This document shows positions 48,766 through 58,683 of a DNA stretch of 64,000 nucleotides, piece after piece; positions within the stretch are counted from its first letter, which is position 1, and every line of letters starts with the position of its first letter. The position numbers and the translations under genes are program-made. The DNA lies in NCBI GenBank assembly GCA_009746045.1, contig RPFO01000164.1, positions 1,547,899 to 1,611,898 of the forward strand, written 5' to 3'. The DNA comes from Mesostigma viride (lineage: Eukaryota > Streptophyta > Mesostigmatophyceae > Mesostigmatales > Mesostigmataceae). Under the pieces are notes generated by a model that was not told the DNA's origin, did not search any database, and saw only the letters and a list, made by a program, of their open reading frames with translations.

Positions 48766-49824
48766 TTACTTGGTTTGCTGGGCCTTGCCCAGCTTCTCCA
48801 TCATCGTGGCGCTTTGCAGGGCCATCTTCATGGCCGGGTTGCTCACCAAGGAGGCATCTTCCTTGAGAGCAAGGAGGTGGCCAGCCACCTTCCACCCTCC
48901 TGACCCCTGGCTCTCCACTAGGAGCATGGCTGCCACCACCCTCATGAGATACTCTACCCCAGCCAACTCCCCGGCTGCCGGCCCCAACTCCTTGAAGAGT
49001 GTGTCCATGGCCAGGGCGATGTTCATGACCACCTTCCTGCTTTCCTGGTTCCTCCACCCCCCTTGGCGAGTAGCCATGATCCAACTCTTTATCCCCCCTC
49101 CATTGTCGTTGGCATCCTCGAGCACCTCGGGGAGCACTCTCTCTTGCACCCTCCAATTCACCACTTGTGCTCGAGTGGGCAGCGTCACCCCTTTGGTCTT
49201 TTTCGGCTTCCTGGAAGCCCCATCTGCCCCGGCCAGCGCATCCTTCAATTTCGTCAGGAAATCCTCTTCCTCGGACTCCTCCTCCTCCTCCTCTTCTTTG
49301 CCCGCCTGCCCCTGCTTGCCAATAATAGCCGCCAGCTCCAAGAGCTGCTCCCTCACATCCCCCGCGGCCTTTCCCTTGCTCGGGGCTGGGCTTCCGACTT
49401 TTTTCGTCCCCTTTTTCGCCCCTTTCGTGGGCCGGCGTGGTGGCTGCATCTCCTCTTCGTCCGAGTCCGCCAAGTCCCGGGCGCTTTGGAGGGCTGCCAC
49501 TAGCGCTTCGTTTGGGTCCGCTGCTGCCAGAATTTCAGGCCCGTCCACGTGGTCGACCAGCAGTCCAACGACGGACTCCAGCTGGGCCGCAGACCACCGG
49601 CTGACAGTAGTTACCCAGTCGGTCCCGAGGACCGCCTCAAAGGCAGCGCACACTTCAGGCAGGCCCGAGCAAGTGGAGAGCTCCTGATGGAGCCTTTTCT
49701 TCTGCGTCGGCCAGCCTAGTCGGCCCTTTCCCGTCTGTTTAGTAGCTGTCGGCACCTCGGGATTAGCTTTCGGTAATTGCTTCCCAGCACCTGTCGAACC
49801 TGGCTTCCGCCCGGGCTTCGGCAT
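48766..49824 (-). CDS. Gag-like ORF1 of the retrotransposon
   Basis: 352 aa. Basic N-terminus, a poly-Glu stretch ('KEEEEEEESEEEDF') in the middle and a helical C-terminal half. No zinc knuckle. Its position upstream of RT makes it the structural protein of this element. Intact here and truncated in copy 2. Confidence 0.7.
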   Translation of the reverse strand: MPKPGRKPGSTGAGKQLPKANPEVPTATKQTGKGRLGWPTQKKRLHQELSTCSGLPEVCAAFEAVLGTDWVTTVSRWSAAQLESVVGLLVDHVDGPEILAAADPNEALVAALQSARDLADSDEEEMQPPRRPTKGAKKGTKKVGSPAPSKGKAAGDVREQLLELAAIIGKQGQAGKEEEEEEESEEEDFLTKLKDALAGADGASRKPKKTKGVTLPTRAQVVNWRVQERVLPEVLEDANDNGGGIKSWIMATRQGGWRNQESRKVVMNIALAMDTLFKELGPAAGELAGVEYLMRVVAAMLLVESQGSGGWKVAGHLLALKEDASLVSNPAMKMALQSATMMEKLGKAQQTK

Positions 49825-49894
49825 CCCAGCCGCTTTGCAGAAAGGAATTCCGGGCGTCAGCTACGCTGCCCCTGACCCCTGTCGCCGCCTTCGT

Positions 49895-50275
49895 TAAAAC
49901 AAAAGAGACCGCCATGAGCTAGGTGAGCAAGCTTTTATCGTGTTTCAAGGCCAACGGCTCTCTACCAACGGCCAGATCCGGCAACGGCCTCTAAACAGTT
50001 TTAGCCGTCAAGTTTTACTTCAGATATTGCCTGTTGCAAACCCGTCCGCAATCACAGATCTGCTAGGAGAACCTAGACGCAAAAATCCGTCGTCAAGGTA
50101 CTCAGCACACCGTCAAGGTATGGGCCGCAACAATTAGGCCATATCATCCGTAATACTCGTACACTAGAAGCCTAATCAACCTTATTACGATCACATCACC
50201 CAGCTCTATTTCACCTAGCATCAGCGGCTCCCCTTCCGTATCACTATAAAGAAACTCTGTTCAGAGAACCCCGAT
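49895..50275 (-). repeat. Split direct repeat A1 of the YR retrotransposon
   Basis: About 380 bp matching A2 (45053-45432) with one obvious difference ('aaactctg' versus 'aaactatg'). Copy 2 carries the same sequences at 54732-55114 and 58214-58595. Confidence 0.9.
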
Positions 50276-50557
50276 TACTTTGCAAATCCCGAAAAGGGTA
50301 AAAACCATTTGGCAAGCAAGGTCCTGTCACGCACGATCAACGGAGACGTTTTGTTCATTAAGACGATTGATGATGGAGACACGCCTACAAAGGTGAACTC
50401 GATCTCTCCGGAAGAGTTTAACTTGGCAATACATTTACCCTGCGACGTGTGGATCGAGTTATTGTGCCAAGAGTCGCCCCGACAGTTCCGGGTCATGTGC
50501 AGGGCGTGCGGGAAGCCATATTGGTCCGCCTCGGGAGAAGAAGTGTGCAAGTGTTGA
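50276..50557 (+). pseudogene. Hypothetical viral gene, 3' part, with C-terminal zinc ribbon
   Basis: Continues the frame of 44671-44886 after the transposon; together about 165 codons. The C-terminus has 'CRACGKPYWSASGEEVCKC', i.e. C-x2-C...C-x-C, a zinc-ribbon-like end. The N-terminal part is unrecognised. Confidence 0.6.
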
Positions 50558-50615
50558 GCGGCAAATGCGTCAGTTGAACTTTTTTTATTATTTAATGTAT
50601 TGTTAAAGGATCATC

Positions 50616-50810
50616 ATGAACATGCCTGGATTTTCCAATCAGGACCCCAACAACAACAAGGGGCGTGCTGTCAAGACAAGCATCAGCCCTGTTACGGCAC
50701 TGGCCATCTTAGCCGTTGCTGTTGGTGTTTATTTAATTTGGAATCGTGCCTCGTCTTCTCGCTCTTCGGGATCCATGCAGAGTAGATCAATGGGTAACCT
50801 CCTTGGCTAA
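50616..50810 (+). CDS. Small membrane protein (64 aa)
   Basis: ATG 50616. Asn/Pro-rich N-terminus, one transmembrane helix ('ALAILAVAVGVYLIW') and a Ser-rich C-terminus. Similar in layout to 1903-2043. A candidate virion membrane protein. Confidence 0.6.
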   Translation: MNMPGFSNQDPNNNKGRAVKTSISPVTALAILAVAVGVYLIWNRASSSRSSGSMQSRSMGNLLG

Positions 50811-50811
50811 C

Positions 50812-51471
50812 CTACGAACTCTCCGCATTAACCAGGCAGGACTCTGTTTTTGCTGCCACGTCGTCTTGGTGGTTAGAGCCTTGACCCTCTGTCCCCTCTG
50901 TCACACTTGCCTTTCGCGCATCTCGGATGCGCATGTCATTGAACTGCCTTACCCTTTCCTGTTCTCTGTGGTAATTATCCATAATATTCTTCATTCGCTC
51001 ATCCACATACTCGTGCTTGATCTCGCCTCGAACATCGTCTGGCAACGGAAGGACCAGCCAGTTGTACATAGATACCACAAAAATGTCAAAGTTTGGGTCG
51101 TGTTTCATCAGCTCCTTTGCATGGTCCGAAGCCTTATCCGGAGTTTCAAACACTCCTCGCACTTTGAGAGCCATGTGGTTGCTTTGAGGGGGTACAACCA
51201 TGCTGACAACAGCATAGTTTTGCCCATTAACGTGCAGGTGTGGAGGGTCGGGCTGTGCCACCTGCACTGGCTTATCAGGTGCAGCAGTTGGTGCCTCACC
51301 TACAGATGCCTTGGTCTCGGTATCAACTCTGTCGTTGGTCTTTGTGTCCTGATCGTGCTTCTCCACCCACGCGGGCATCACGCCGGTGGCCTGAAACGAA
51401 GCGTGCTCGTCCTCTGTCAGCGCAATGGGAGCACCAACGCCCATGTTAACGAACTTACCACGACCCTCCAT
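50812..51471 (-). CDS. DUF5832-like NCLDV protein
   Basis: 219 aa. The core 'YAVVSMVVPP', 'MALKVRGVFETPDKASDHAK', 'DIFVVSMYNWLVLPLPD', 'YVDERMKNIMDNYHREQERV' has the order and spacing of the DUF5832 domain found in many NCLDV genomes: short peptides around KIRG-F, HA-L, the WL-P strand and a final helix ending in F-x-R. The role is unknown, thought to be structural. It ends next to the small membrane gene. Confidence 0.7.
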   Translation of the reverse strand: MEGRGKFVNMGVGAPIALTEDEHASFQATGVMPAWVEKHDQDTKTNDRVDTETKASVGEAPTAAPDKPVQVAQPDPPHLHVNGQNYAVVSMVVPPQSNHMALKVRGVFETPDKASDHAKELMKHDPNFDIFVVSMYNWLVLPLPDDVRGEIKHEYVDERMKNIMDNYHREQERVRQFNDMRIRDARKASVTEGTEGQGSNHQDDVAAKTESCLVNAESS

Positions 51472-51509
51472 GTCCCTTAAATCCTACACGTCAAAAATAG
51501 TCATCCATT

Positions 51510-52025
51510 TTAAGCGAACTCCCCTAGGATGTTCGAGCTATCTAAATGATCCGTAAACATGTTCCTGTTACATGAAGTGTACAGTGGATGAGACAACACG
51601 GAATTGTCAGGCTGCTCGTAGCCAAGGAACACTCGGGCATAACGCTCGTAGTCGGGCAAGCTCGAGTACACGCTGTTTTGTTTTCCGAGTCTCTGCGCCA
51701 CATCCCTGTTAATCGAGCCGACAACCTCCCATATCCCGCTATAGTTCTTGCTCTGCACTATTACCCGCTCCATGTAGGTGGCGTCACTTCTCATGTTATA
51801 CACCGAACGCACTGTCTGCGCCACCTCCTGGTCCGGCACGTCTACGCCCCAAGATGCCCTCACGCTGTCCTGTATGCGTGCAATGTTCTCCATGCTTAGC
51901 ACCTCGTGATATACGGGGTACATGTCCGCCGCAAAGGACGCATCCCCTGGCCTGGTTGGAGTAAGAGACAAACCTCCGTACAAACCTGAAACGTTGTTAA
52001 TGGGTACGTTCTGGACAGGATACAT
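51510..52025 (-). CDS. Hypothetical, possibly virion protein (171 aa)
   Basis: Intact frame from ATG 52025. The segment 'MENIARIQDSVRASWGVDVPDQEVAQTV' and the Asn/Ser/Tyr-rich composition look like small NCLDV virion proteins, but I cannot assign a family. It is divergent from the resolvase gene, sharing a 30-base AT-rich promoter gap. Confidence 0.55.
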   Translation of the reverse strand: MYPVQNVPINNVSGLYGGLSLTPTRPGDASFAADMYPVYHEVLSMENIARIQDSVRASWGVDVPDQEVAQTVRSVYNMRSDATYMERVIVQSKNYSGIWEVVGSINRDVAQRLGKQNSVYSSLPDYERYARVFLGYEQPDNSVLSHPLYTSCNRNMFTDHLDSSNILGEFA

Positions 52026-52055
52026 ATTATAGTAAGGTATTATATTAAATTGACA

Positions 52056-52664
52056 ATGATTGTGCTGAGCTTTGATGTGGGCATCACCAACTTAGCGTAC
52101 TGCGTGGTGAAATTGGCAGAGGGGCAGGGTAACGAGAACGCAAGAGGCCTCCCCTTTGAGATATTGGGGTGGGAAGTGATTGACCTCCGTGCGCGCACAC
52201 TGGACGAAGCGTGCAGAAATTTGCCAGCTGAACTCTACAAGCGCATAGACGTTGTCGGATGCGCAGACAGAGTTGTTATCGAAAGACAGACCAAGACCAG
52301 CGTGAAGATGAAGGTGATGAGCCATGCAATACAAGTGTTCTTTGAGACTCATCTCATTTACACGCCCCATTGTACGCCATTGTTGAAGCCCATGGCAATT
52401 CAGTTTTCTTCTCCATTGAAGAAATTGAAGATATATTCAGGTCCCGATATCGTATGCTCCATTCAAAACCCTTATCGCAGAAACAAAAGGGTGGCCATTG
52501 AGCAGACCCTTCAAATCCTGGAAAAGTATCCAGTGCACATGAATTTCTTCCACTCGCTGCCAAAGAAGGACGACGCCGCCGACGCGCTTCTTCACGCACT
52601 TGTTTGTCTATATGAACACTGGGTTAATTTGTCCACACCGGCAGCAACAGTTGTGGACCTGTAA
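52056..52664 (+). CDS. RuvC-like Holliday-junction resolvase (poxvirus A22 type)
   Basis: 202 aa from ATG 52056; an earlier TTG is not used here. RNase H-fold acidic residues: 'SFDVGITNLA' (Asp7), 'VVIERQTKTS' (Glu near 75) and 'KKDDAADALLHAL' (Asp near 171-175). It cuts four-way junctions when replicated viral DNA is resolved before packaging. The length is normal and the frame intact. It is followed by the exonuclease gene. Confidence 0.88.
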   Translation: MIVLSFDVGITNLAYCVVKLAEGQGNENARGLPFEILGWEVIDLRARTLDEACRNLPAELYKRIDVVGCADRVVIERQTKTSVKMKVMSHAIQVFFETHLIYTPHCTPLLKPMAIQFSSPLKKLKIYSGPDIVCSIQNPYRRNKRVAIEQTLQILEKYPVHMNFFHSLPKKDDAADALLHALVCLYEHWVNLSTPAATVVDL

Positions 52665-52690
52665 GGTGCGTTCATACGTACCTAAAAATA

Positions 52691-53632
52691 ATGGGGCACT
52701 ATTATATCCCTACAATGGATGTCCCGGTTGATGACCTCCACCCAGCAGTGTTCGAGCTGTTTAAAATGAAGACAGCGCCGCAGAAGTCCCCCGAGTGGTA
52801 CGCAATACGCAACAGAATGTTGACGGCGTCCGACGTGGCAGCGGCTATCGGTGAGAATCCGTATGAATCGCCCGCCAAGCTTTTGAGGAAAAAGCTTGGC
52901 GACGATAGGTGCGTGTTCAAAGGGAATGCGGCGACAAGGCACGGGAACTTGAACGAGGAGATTGCGGCCAACGAGTATTCAAGGCGCACAGGGAAGCGAT
53001 GCTTTGAGTTTGGACTCGTACCGCATCCTCTCCACTCGTGGCTTGGTGGTAGCCCCGACCGCGTCACCGCTGACGGTGTTTTAGTGGAGATCAAATGTCC
53101 GCTGAAAAGAGACATCAAGCACGAAATACCGTCATACTATGTACCACAAGTCCAAGTTTTGATGGAGATATTGAACCTGGATGTGTGCCATTTTGTCCAG
53201 TTTCGCCCCGCTACAACGTGGGCTGATATGGAGTTTGACATTCTGGAGATCAAGCGCGACCGAAACTGGTTTCGCCACAAGCTACCACTGATGCAAAAGT
53301 TTCGTGACGATTGGGTTGAAGCTGTCGACAACGGTGGCTTGGAGCACCTCAAAACCAAAGGGATGTTTTACGTCTCTTCGTCCTCTGGAGAGGACGATGA
53401 CGATCCGACAACAAGTGTCAAGCGGAGACGCGTAGTTGAAGTGAATATTGACGCGGGATACCCGTTCATTGAAAAATCCGCCCCCCGCACTTTGCCGCCC
53501 CCCCACCAAGAGGTGGGTGTGGCGCAAACAGACACAAGCGAGCCTAGACGCGTCACCACGAGCGAATCCGTCGCCGAATGCGCGGATGTAAATCTGAGTA
53601 ATATTGATAAATTCAGTTTTATTGCATCGTAG
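52691..53632 (+). CDS. YqaJ / lambda-type exonuclease
   Basis: 313 aa. 'SPEWYAIRNRMLTASDVAAAIG' (residues 33-54), 'HGNLNEEIA' (Glu near 88), 'GGSPDRV' (Asp near 124), 'VEIKCP' (E-x-K near 133-135) and 'VPQVQVLMEIL' form the classic YqaJ nuclease core. It processes DNA ends for recombination. A C-terminal tail of about 90 residues is basic/low complexity. An internal ATG 52715 is an alternative start. With the resolvase it makes a recombination pair. Confidence 0.88.
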   Translation: MGHYYIPTMDVPVDDLHPAVFELFKMKTAPQKSPEWYAIRNRMLTASDVAAAIGENPYESPAKLLRKKLGDDRCVFKGNAATRHGNLNEEIAANEYSRRTGKRCFEFGLVPHPLHSWLGGSPDRVTADGVLVEIKCPLKRDIKHEIPSYYVPQVQVLMEILNLDVCHFVQFRPATTWADMEFDILEIKRDRNWFRHKLPLMQKFRDDWVEAVDNGGLEHLKTKGMFYVSSSSGEDDDDPTTSVKRRRVVEVNIDAGYPFIEKSAPRTLPPPHQEVGVAQTDTSEPRRVTTSESVAECADVNLSNIDKFSFIAS

Positions 53633-53637
53633 CCTTG

Positions 53638-53871
53638 TCATCTGTACATTCTCGAGTTGGCAACCACGAAGTCCTCAAAGGCGGCGAGTGTCACGTTTTG
53701 AAGGAGTGGATACCCACTTGACTCGCAATGCTCTTTCATTGACAGATAGAGGTTTAGGATTTCGTCCCTGTACATGCTCTGGAAATGGTCAGGCAGGTCC
53801 TGAATGGGGCGTGAGCAGCACCATTCGCAGCCATCACAATCCTCTGTCGGGCAGGCGTCCACGTGTGTCAT
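53638..53871 (-). CDS. Small Cys-rich protein (77 aa)
   Basis: N-terminal cluster 'CPTEDCDGCEWCC' could bind a metal; the rest is helical. Converges on the exonuclease gene with a 5-base gap. Unknown function. Confidence 0.5.
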   Translation of the reverse strand: MTHVDACPTEDCDGCEWCCSRPIQDLPDHFQSMYRDEILNLYLSMKEHCESSGYPLLQNVTLAAFEDFVVANSRMYR

Positions 53872-53916
53872 GGCGTCAACGTTTCTTTTGTTCTTTTAAT
53901 GTGATGGTATGAAAAC

Positions 53917-54129
53917 TTATAAGTATCTGTAAGCGCGTTGTTGCGTCATCATAACAGGGATGTACAAGCTGACAACTAGAGCAAAAAGCCAAAACGGCAT
54001 CAGGGTTTGCCTGGCTCCCAGTCCAAACTTCAGGGGGCGTCCATCATCCTCAAACATGCAACGAGGCTTCCATCGTAGCAGAATGTATGATACGAGCACG
54101 TAGATTGGGACCGCGTGCAACAGCAACAT
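53917..54129 (-). CDS. Small membrane protein (70 aa)
   Basis: Two hydrophobic helices ('VPIYVLVSYILLRW' and 'FWLFALVVSLYIPVMM') around a polar loop. Same strand as the SLATT gene upstream. Confidence 0.5.
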   Translation of the reverse strand: MLLLHAVPIYVLVSYILLRWKPRCMFEDDGRPLKFGLGARQTLMPFWLFALVVSLYIPVMMTQQRAYRYL

Positions 54130-54156
54130 GGATACCTTACAGTATTACCTAATAAA

Positions 54157-54731
54157 TTAATTTGATCGCAAAACTTCCCTTTCCATTATTCGCACGGACG
54201 TTGGAGCTTCAGAGTCCCTTCTAACTCGCACGTTCACGTGTTCGTGAGGTTCTTGCGTACAAGTGGACGTGTCGCGAACCATTTTCTTGTACCTCGATAC
54301 TATGTACGCTGGTATGACAGGACCCTGTGTTATTAGATTGTCAAGTGTCAGCCTGCATATTTGCACAAACTCGAACGGATTTTGTCTGTGTTGTCTCGGT
54401 TTGGTCAACTCGGTATCAATTTCCCGGTAGAATGCCGCAAACCTGAGAGAAGCGTATTTGTTGCGTTCTGCTATCTTTGAAAACTGCATGAAGTTTTGTA
54501 AGCTTGCTAGTGCAGAAACAATCATACTGATTACGCCAATTGCAGTGGACATGGCGGCAGATTGTTTTGAAAATGACCCCGTGCCTGCAACAGTTGACAA
54601 TATGATTGTGGGGATGCCAATTGCGTGAAAAAACACGGTATTGTGAGCTGCCGCAATTTCGTGCATATTTCGGAACGCGACGGCTTTTTGTCCCCAGCTG
54701 TACACCAACTGCTCCATGTCCCGCGTCCAAG
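54157..54731 (-). pseudogene. SLATT-like two-helix membrane protein, C-terminal part (split)
   Basis: About 191 residues. Two transmembrane helices ('FFHAIGIPTIILSTVAGTG', 'TAIGVISMIVSALASLQNF') are followed by 'FSKIAERNKYASLRFAAFYR' and 'GPVIPAYI'. This order is characteristic of the SLATT (SMODS/SLOG-associated two-TM) family, predicted pore-formers in nucleotide-signalling conflict systems and also found in NCLDV. The start lies beyond the retrotransposon at 58899. Insertion splits the gene near codon 72, leaving this part without its promoter. Confidence 0.7.
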
Positions 54732-55183
54732 AATCGGGGTTCTCTGAACATAGTTTCTTTATAGTGATACGGAAGGGGAGCCGCTGATGCTAGGTGAAAT
54801 AGAGCTGGGTGATGTGATCGTAATAAGGTTGATTAGGCTTCTAGTGTACGAGTATTACGGAAGATATGGCCTAATTGTTGCGGCCCATACCTTGACGGTG
54901 TGCTGAGTACCTTGACGACGGATTTTTGCGTCTAGGTTCTCCTAGCAGATCTGTGATTGCGGACGGGTTTGCAACAGGCAATATCTGAAGTAAAACTTGA
55001 CGGCTAAAACTGTTTAGAGGCCGTTGCCGGATCTGGCCGTTGGTAGAGAGCCGTTGGCCTTGAAACACGATAAAAGCTTGCTCACCTAGCTCATGGCGGT
55101 CTCTTTTGTTTTAACGAAGGCGGCGACAGGGGTCAGGGGCAGCGTAGCTGACGCCCAGAATTCCTTTCTGCAAAGCGGCTGGG

Positions 55184-55849
55184 ATGCCGAAGCCCGGGCG
55201 GAAGCCAGGTTCGACAGGTGCTGGGAAGCAATTACCGAAAGCTAATCCCGAGGTGCCGACAGCTACTAAACAGACGGGAAAGGGCCGACTAGGCTGGCCG
55301 ACGCAGAAGAAAAGGCTCCATCAGGAGCTCTCCACTTGCTCGGGCCTGCCTGAAGTGTGCGCTGCCTTTGAGGCGGTCCTCGGGACCGACTGGGTAACTA
55401 CTGTCAGCCGGTGGTCTGCGGCCCAGCTGGAGTCCGTCGTTGGACTGCTGGTCGACCACGTGGACGGGCCTGAAATTCTGGCAGCAGCGGACCCAAACGA
55501 AGCGCTAGTGGCAGCCCTCCAAAGCGCCCGGGACTTGGCGGACTCGGACGAAGAGGAGATGCAGCCACCACGCCGGCCCACGAAAGGGGCGAAAAAGGGG
55601 ACGAAAAAAGTCGGAAGCCCAGCCCCGAGCAAGGGAAAGGCCGCGGGGGATGTGAGGGAGCAGCTCTTGGAGCTGGCGGCTATTATTGGCAAGCAGGGGC
55701 AGGCGGGCAAAGAAGAGGAGGAGGAGGAGGAGTCCGAGGAAGAGGATTTCCTGACGAAATTGAAGGATGCGCTGGCCGGGGCAGATGGGGCTTCCAGGAA
55801 GCCGAAAAAGACCAAAGGGGTGACGCTGCCACTCGAGCACAAGTGGTGA
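55184..55849 (+). pseudogene. Truncated Gag-like ORF of YR retrotransposon copy 2
   Basis: Identical to copy 1 for about 215 codons, then a small indel shifts the frame to an early stop. Further small differences follow before the 1.35-kb deletion junction near 56008. Confidence 0.8.
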
Positions 55850-56013
55850 ATTGGAGGGTGCAAGAGAGAGTGCTCCCCGAGTGCTCGAGGATGCCAACGA
55901 CAATGGAGGGGGATAAAGAGTTGGATCATGGCTACTCGCCAAGGGCCCTAGGAACCAGGAAAGCAGGAAGGTGGTCATGAACATCGCCCTGGCCATGGAC
56001 ACACTCTGCCCCT

Positions 56014-57474
56014 ATGGTATCCATCACTATTGATGACCTGGTGGTCAGCAATGGGCGCACGTGCGAGGCGGTGAATCGCTTAATCGCGAGTGCTATTGAA
56101 GACGGGTACGCGCCTAACAACCTTGTGCCCTCCAAGGACAAGACGATCATGGCTAGCCCGGAGGGGGAGGACGAGCTAGAAGCTCTGGGTGTTGTTCACC
56201 GGCGGGATGGGGTGTTGGAGCCGACAGCTAAGCAGCTCACCCTTGTGGTTGCGCACACTCGTGTACTCCTCGAGAGGGGACGCGCTACCGCTGAGGCGCT
56301 GGCGGCCGTCGTGGGCCGGTGGGTGTGGCTGCAGATGCTCAGCCGCACTTGCTTGTCCATATGGCAGCAGAGTTTTAAGTTCATCAACCTCAAGGGGTGG
56401 GGCCAGCGAACGCGACCTTTGTGGCAAGGTGTGCGCGATGAGCTCGAGTGTGCCATGGCGTTGGCCCCCATGCTCCGTGTGGACCGGGGGGCTGCCCTGG
56501 CTCCGGTGGTGGTGGCCTCGGATGCGTCTAGTTTTGGGCAGGGGGTTGTCTACGCTGAGATGGCCCCAGCTGAGGTGACGGAATTAGCTCGGGCCCGGGA
56601 GGTGCGGGGTTACCCAACCCTCCTCACCCCAGGTGAGGCCATGTATGCCGGGCCTAGACCCTTGACCAAGGCCGCGGAAAAAGCCATCATCCACGGGCGA
56701 TGGCGCGTCGGGATCAAGAGTCGCTGGCGCGATTCGACCATGCACATCAACGAGAAGGAAGTGCGGGCCGCTGTGAAGGGGGTGGAGCGCTCGGCCCGGA
56801 ACCTCGGAACATGGGGTAAGCGGGTGGTGAGGTTAGTGGACTCCACTGCCGCTTTGGGCTGCTTGGCTAAAGGGCGTTCCTCTTCTTACCGGTTAAACAA
56901 GCAATGCCGCCGGTTGTGCGCTCTTACGTTGGTCACCGGCAGCCGCTCACAATGGGTCTGGACGCCAAGTGAGCTTCAGCCTGCGGATGGGCCTTCGCGG
57001 GGGCTTTCCATGGCTGCCTCGGTGGCCGGGTGGGTCCGCGATTTGACTCGCGAGGGTGTTCATCCCAATCCCGGGCCTCGGCTTGGCGCTAGCTACTTGA
57101 CCCTTCTTGAGGGCAAGGTGAAGCCGGCTACTTTGATGGTTTACCATCGGGGTCTTAGGTCCTTTTTCGCATGGTGGGCGAGCCGGCGGGGTCGGGTTGG
57201 CAGCTTGTTGCGCGGCTTGACGATAGAGGAATACTATTGCGAGTATGTCGCTTGGGCGCACTCACGGTGTTACAGCCGCCAGTTGTGTGTCAATGCGCTT
57301 ATGGGCCTGAATTTGTACTTCCCCCGGGAGGTGCGGGATTGGGCCTTGGCACGAAGTGTTTTGGCTGGCTGGCGCACGTTGGCACCCCCTCGTGCCCCCC
57401 CCCCATTCCATGGGAGGCTGCGTTTGCGCTTGCTTGTACTATGGTGCTCCAGCGGCAGCCTCGTGCGGCTATGA
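56014..57474 (+). pseudogene. N-terminally deleted RT - RNase H of YR retrotransposon copy 2
   Basis: Begins inside RT at 'MVSITIDDLVVS'; the upstream RT palm and fingers are lost. RNase H and the NPGP motif (57061-57078) are intact and identical to copy 1. The recombinase frame again continues after the ten-C run at 57395-57404. Confidence 0.85.
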
Positions 57475-58007
57475 TGGTCATCGTTATTTTCCAACAATAC
57501 CTGCGGGTATCGGAGGCGCTCAACCTGTTGGTCGGCCATGTGCGCTTGCAGCCTGATGTTCGGTTGCGGGGTTCGCAGCGGGGCGCCTTGTTGTTGATGT
57601 CAGCTAAGACGGCTAAGGGGGAGGTGCAGTCTGTGGTGATCGAGGATGTCATGACTGAGACCCTCTTGCGGGCTTGTATGCGTGGCAAGGCGGCCTGGGA
57701 GCGGGTGTTCCCTTACGATTATGCCCAGTTCAGCCGGGTTTGGCATCAGGCCACGCAAGCTTTGGGGGTCGACACGGTGTTTACCATTCACGGGCTGCGG
57801 CATGGGGGGGCTACCTATGATTTTTTGCGGCAGCGCAGCATGGCTGATATTCAGCATCGGGGTCGCTGGCGCAGCAGCAAAACTGTCGCCCACTATGTGG
57901 GATTGCACCGGAGCTTGGCCCTCACCCTTCCTGACGCCCTGGTTCGGGCTATCGCCGCCTGCCCCCCGCGCATTTGGCGGAGCGTCTTTTCTCTGCCTTC
58001 CTCTTAA
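57171..58007 (+). CDS. Tyrosine recombinase of YR retrotransposon copy 2
   Basis: Same 278-residue frame as copy 1 with all catalytic residues (R, H-x2-R, Y). The entry from RT-RNase H also needs a frame switch at the ten-C run. Confidence 0.85.
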   Translation: MVGEPAGSGWQLVARLDDRGILLRVCRLGALTVLQPPVVCQCAYGPEFVLPPGGAGLGLGTKCFGWLAHVGTPSCPPPIPWEAAFALACTMVLQRQPRAAMMVIVIFQQYLRVSEALNLLVGHVRLQPDVRLRGSQRGALLLMSAKTAKGEVQSVVIEDVMTETLLRACMRGKAAWERVFPYDYAQFSRVWHQATQALGVDTVFTIHGLRHGGATYDFLRQRSMADIQHRGRWRSSKTVAHYVGLHRSLALTLPDALVRAIAACPPRIWRSVFSLPSS

Positions 58008-58683
58008 GTTCCCTTCATTCTTGTCTTATGCGTCCACCGGTTTTTGTTTTGCCCCTGGCTTGGGTCGCCAGGGAGGGATGTAAGGGTAAGGCTAGCCTTT
58101 TTGGACATAAAGTGTTCCCATGGGTAAGGATGGCCAGTTGAGGGCCACTTCCCGATGTGCTCTACTTATTGTTTTAATAAAGAGTCTGGTTACCCTGGAG
58201 TTCCACGGTTAATAGAATCGGGGTTCTCTGAACATAGTTTCTTTATAGTGATACGGAAGGGGAGCCGCTGATGCTAGGTGAAATAGAGCTGGGTGATGTG
58301 ATCGTAATAAGGTTGATTAGGCTTCTAGTGTACGAGTATTACGGAAGATATGGCCTAATTGTTGCGGCCCATACCTTGACGGTGTGCTGAGTACCTTGAC
58401 GACGGATTTTTGCGTCTAGGTTCTCCTAGCAGATCTGTGATTGCGGACGGGTTTGCAACAGGCAATATCTGAAGTAAAACTTGACGGCTAAAACTGTTTA
58501 GAGGCCGTTGCCGGATCTGGCCGTTGGTAGAGAGCCGTTGGCCTTGAAACACGATAAAAGCTTGCTCACCTAGCTCATGGCGGTCTCTTTTGTTTGATGG
58601 CCAGTTGAGGGCCACTTCCCGATGTGCTCTACTTATTGTTTTAATAAAGAGTCTGGTTACCCTGGAGTTCCACGGTTAATAGA

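Larger units (their letters stand above)
44887..50275 (-). mobile_element. Ngaro/PAT-like tyrosine-recombinase retrotransposon, copy 1
   Basis: 5.39 kb, minus orientation. Split direct repeats in the order A1 (49895-50275) - genes - B1 (45433-45565) - A2 (45053-45432) - B2 (44887-45020), the diagnostic layout of Ngaro/PAT-type DIRS-order elements. Genes: Gag-like, RT-RNase H, tyrosine recombinase. No target-site duplication is visible, as expected for this order. It splits a viral gene in phase. RT-RNase H and recombinase are in different frames around a ten-G run. Confidence 0.9.
54732..58683 (+). mobile_element. Ngaro/PAT-like YR retrotransposon, copy 2 (internally deleted)
   Basis: 3.95 kb, plus orientation, opposite to copy 1. 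A1 54732-55114, Gag fragment, RT-RNase H without its N-terminal part, tyrosine recombinase, B1 58080-58210, A2 58214-58595, B2 58597-58683 (shortened by about 50 bp). Relative to copy 1 about 1.35 kb is missing (copy 1 bases roughly 47643-48995), joining late Gag to mid-RT at about 56008. Almost identical elsewhere. It cannot encode full Gag or RT and must have been copied in trans or damaged after insertion. Confidence 0.9.
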
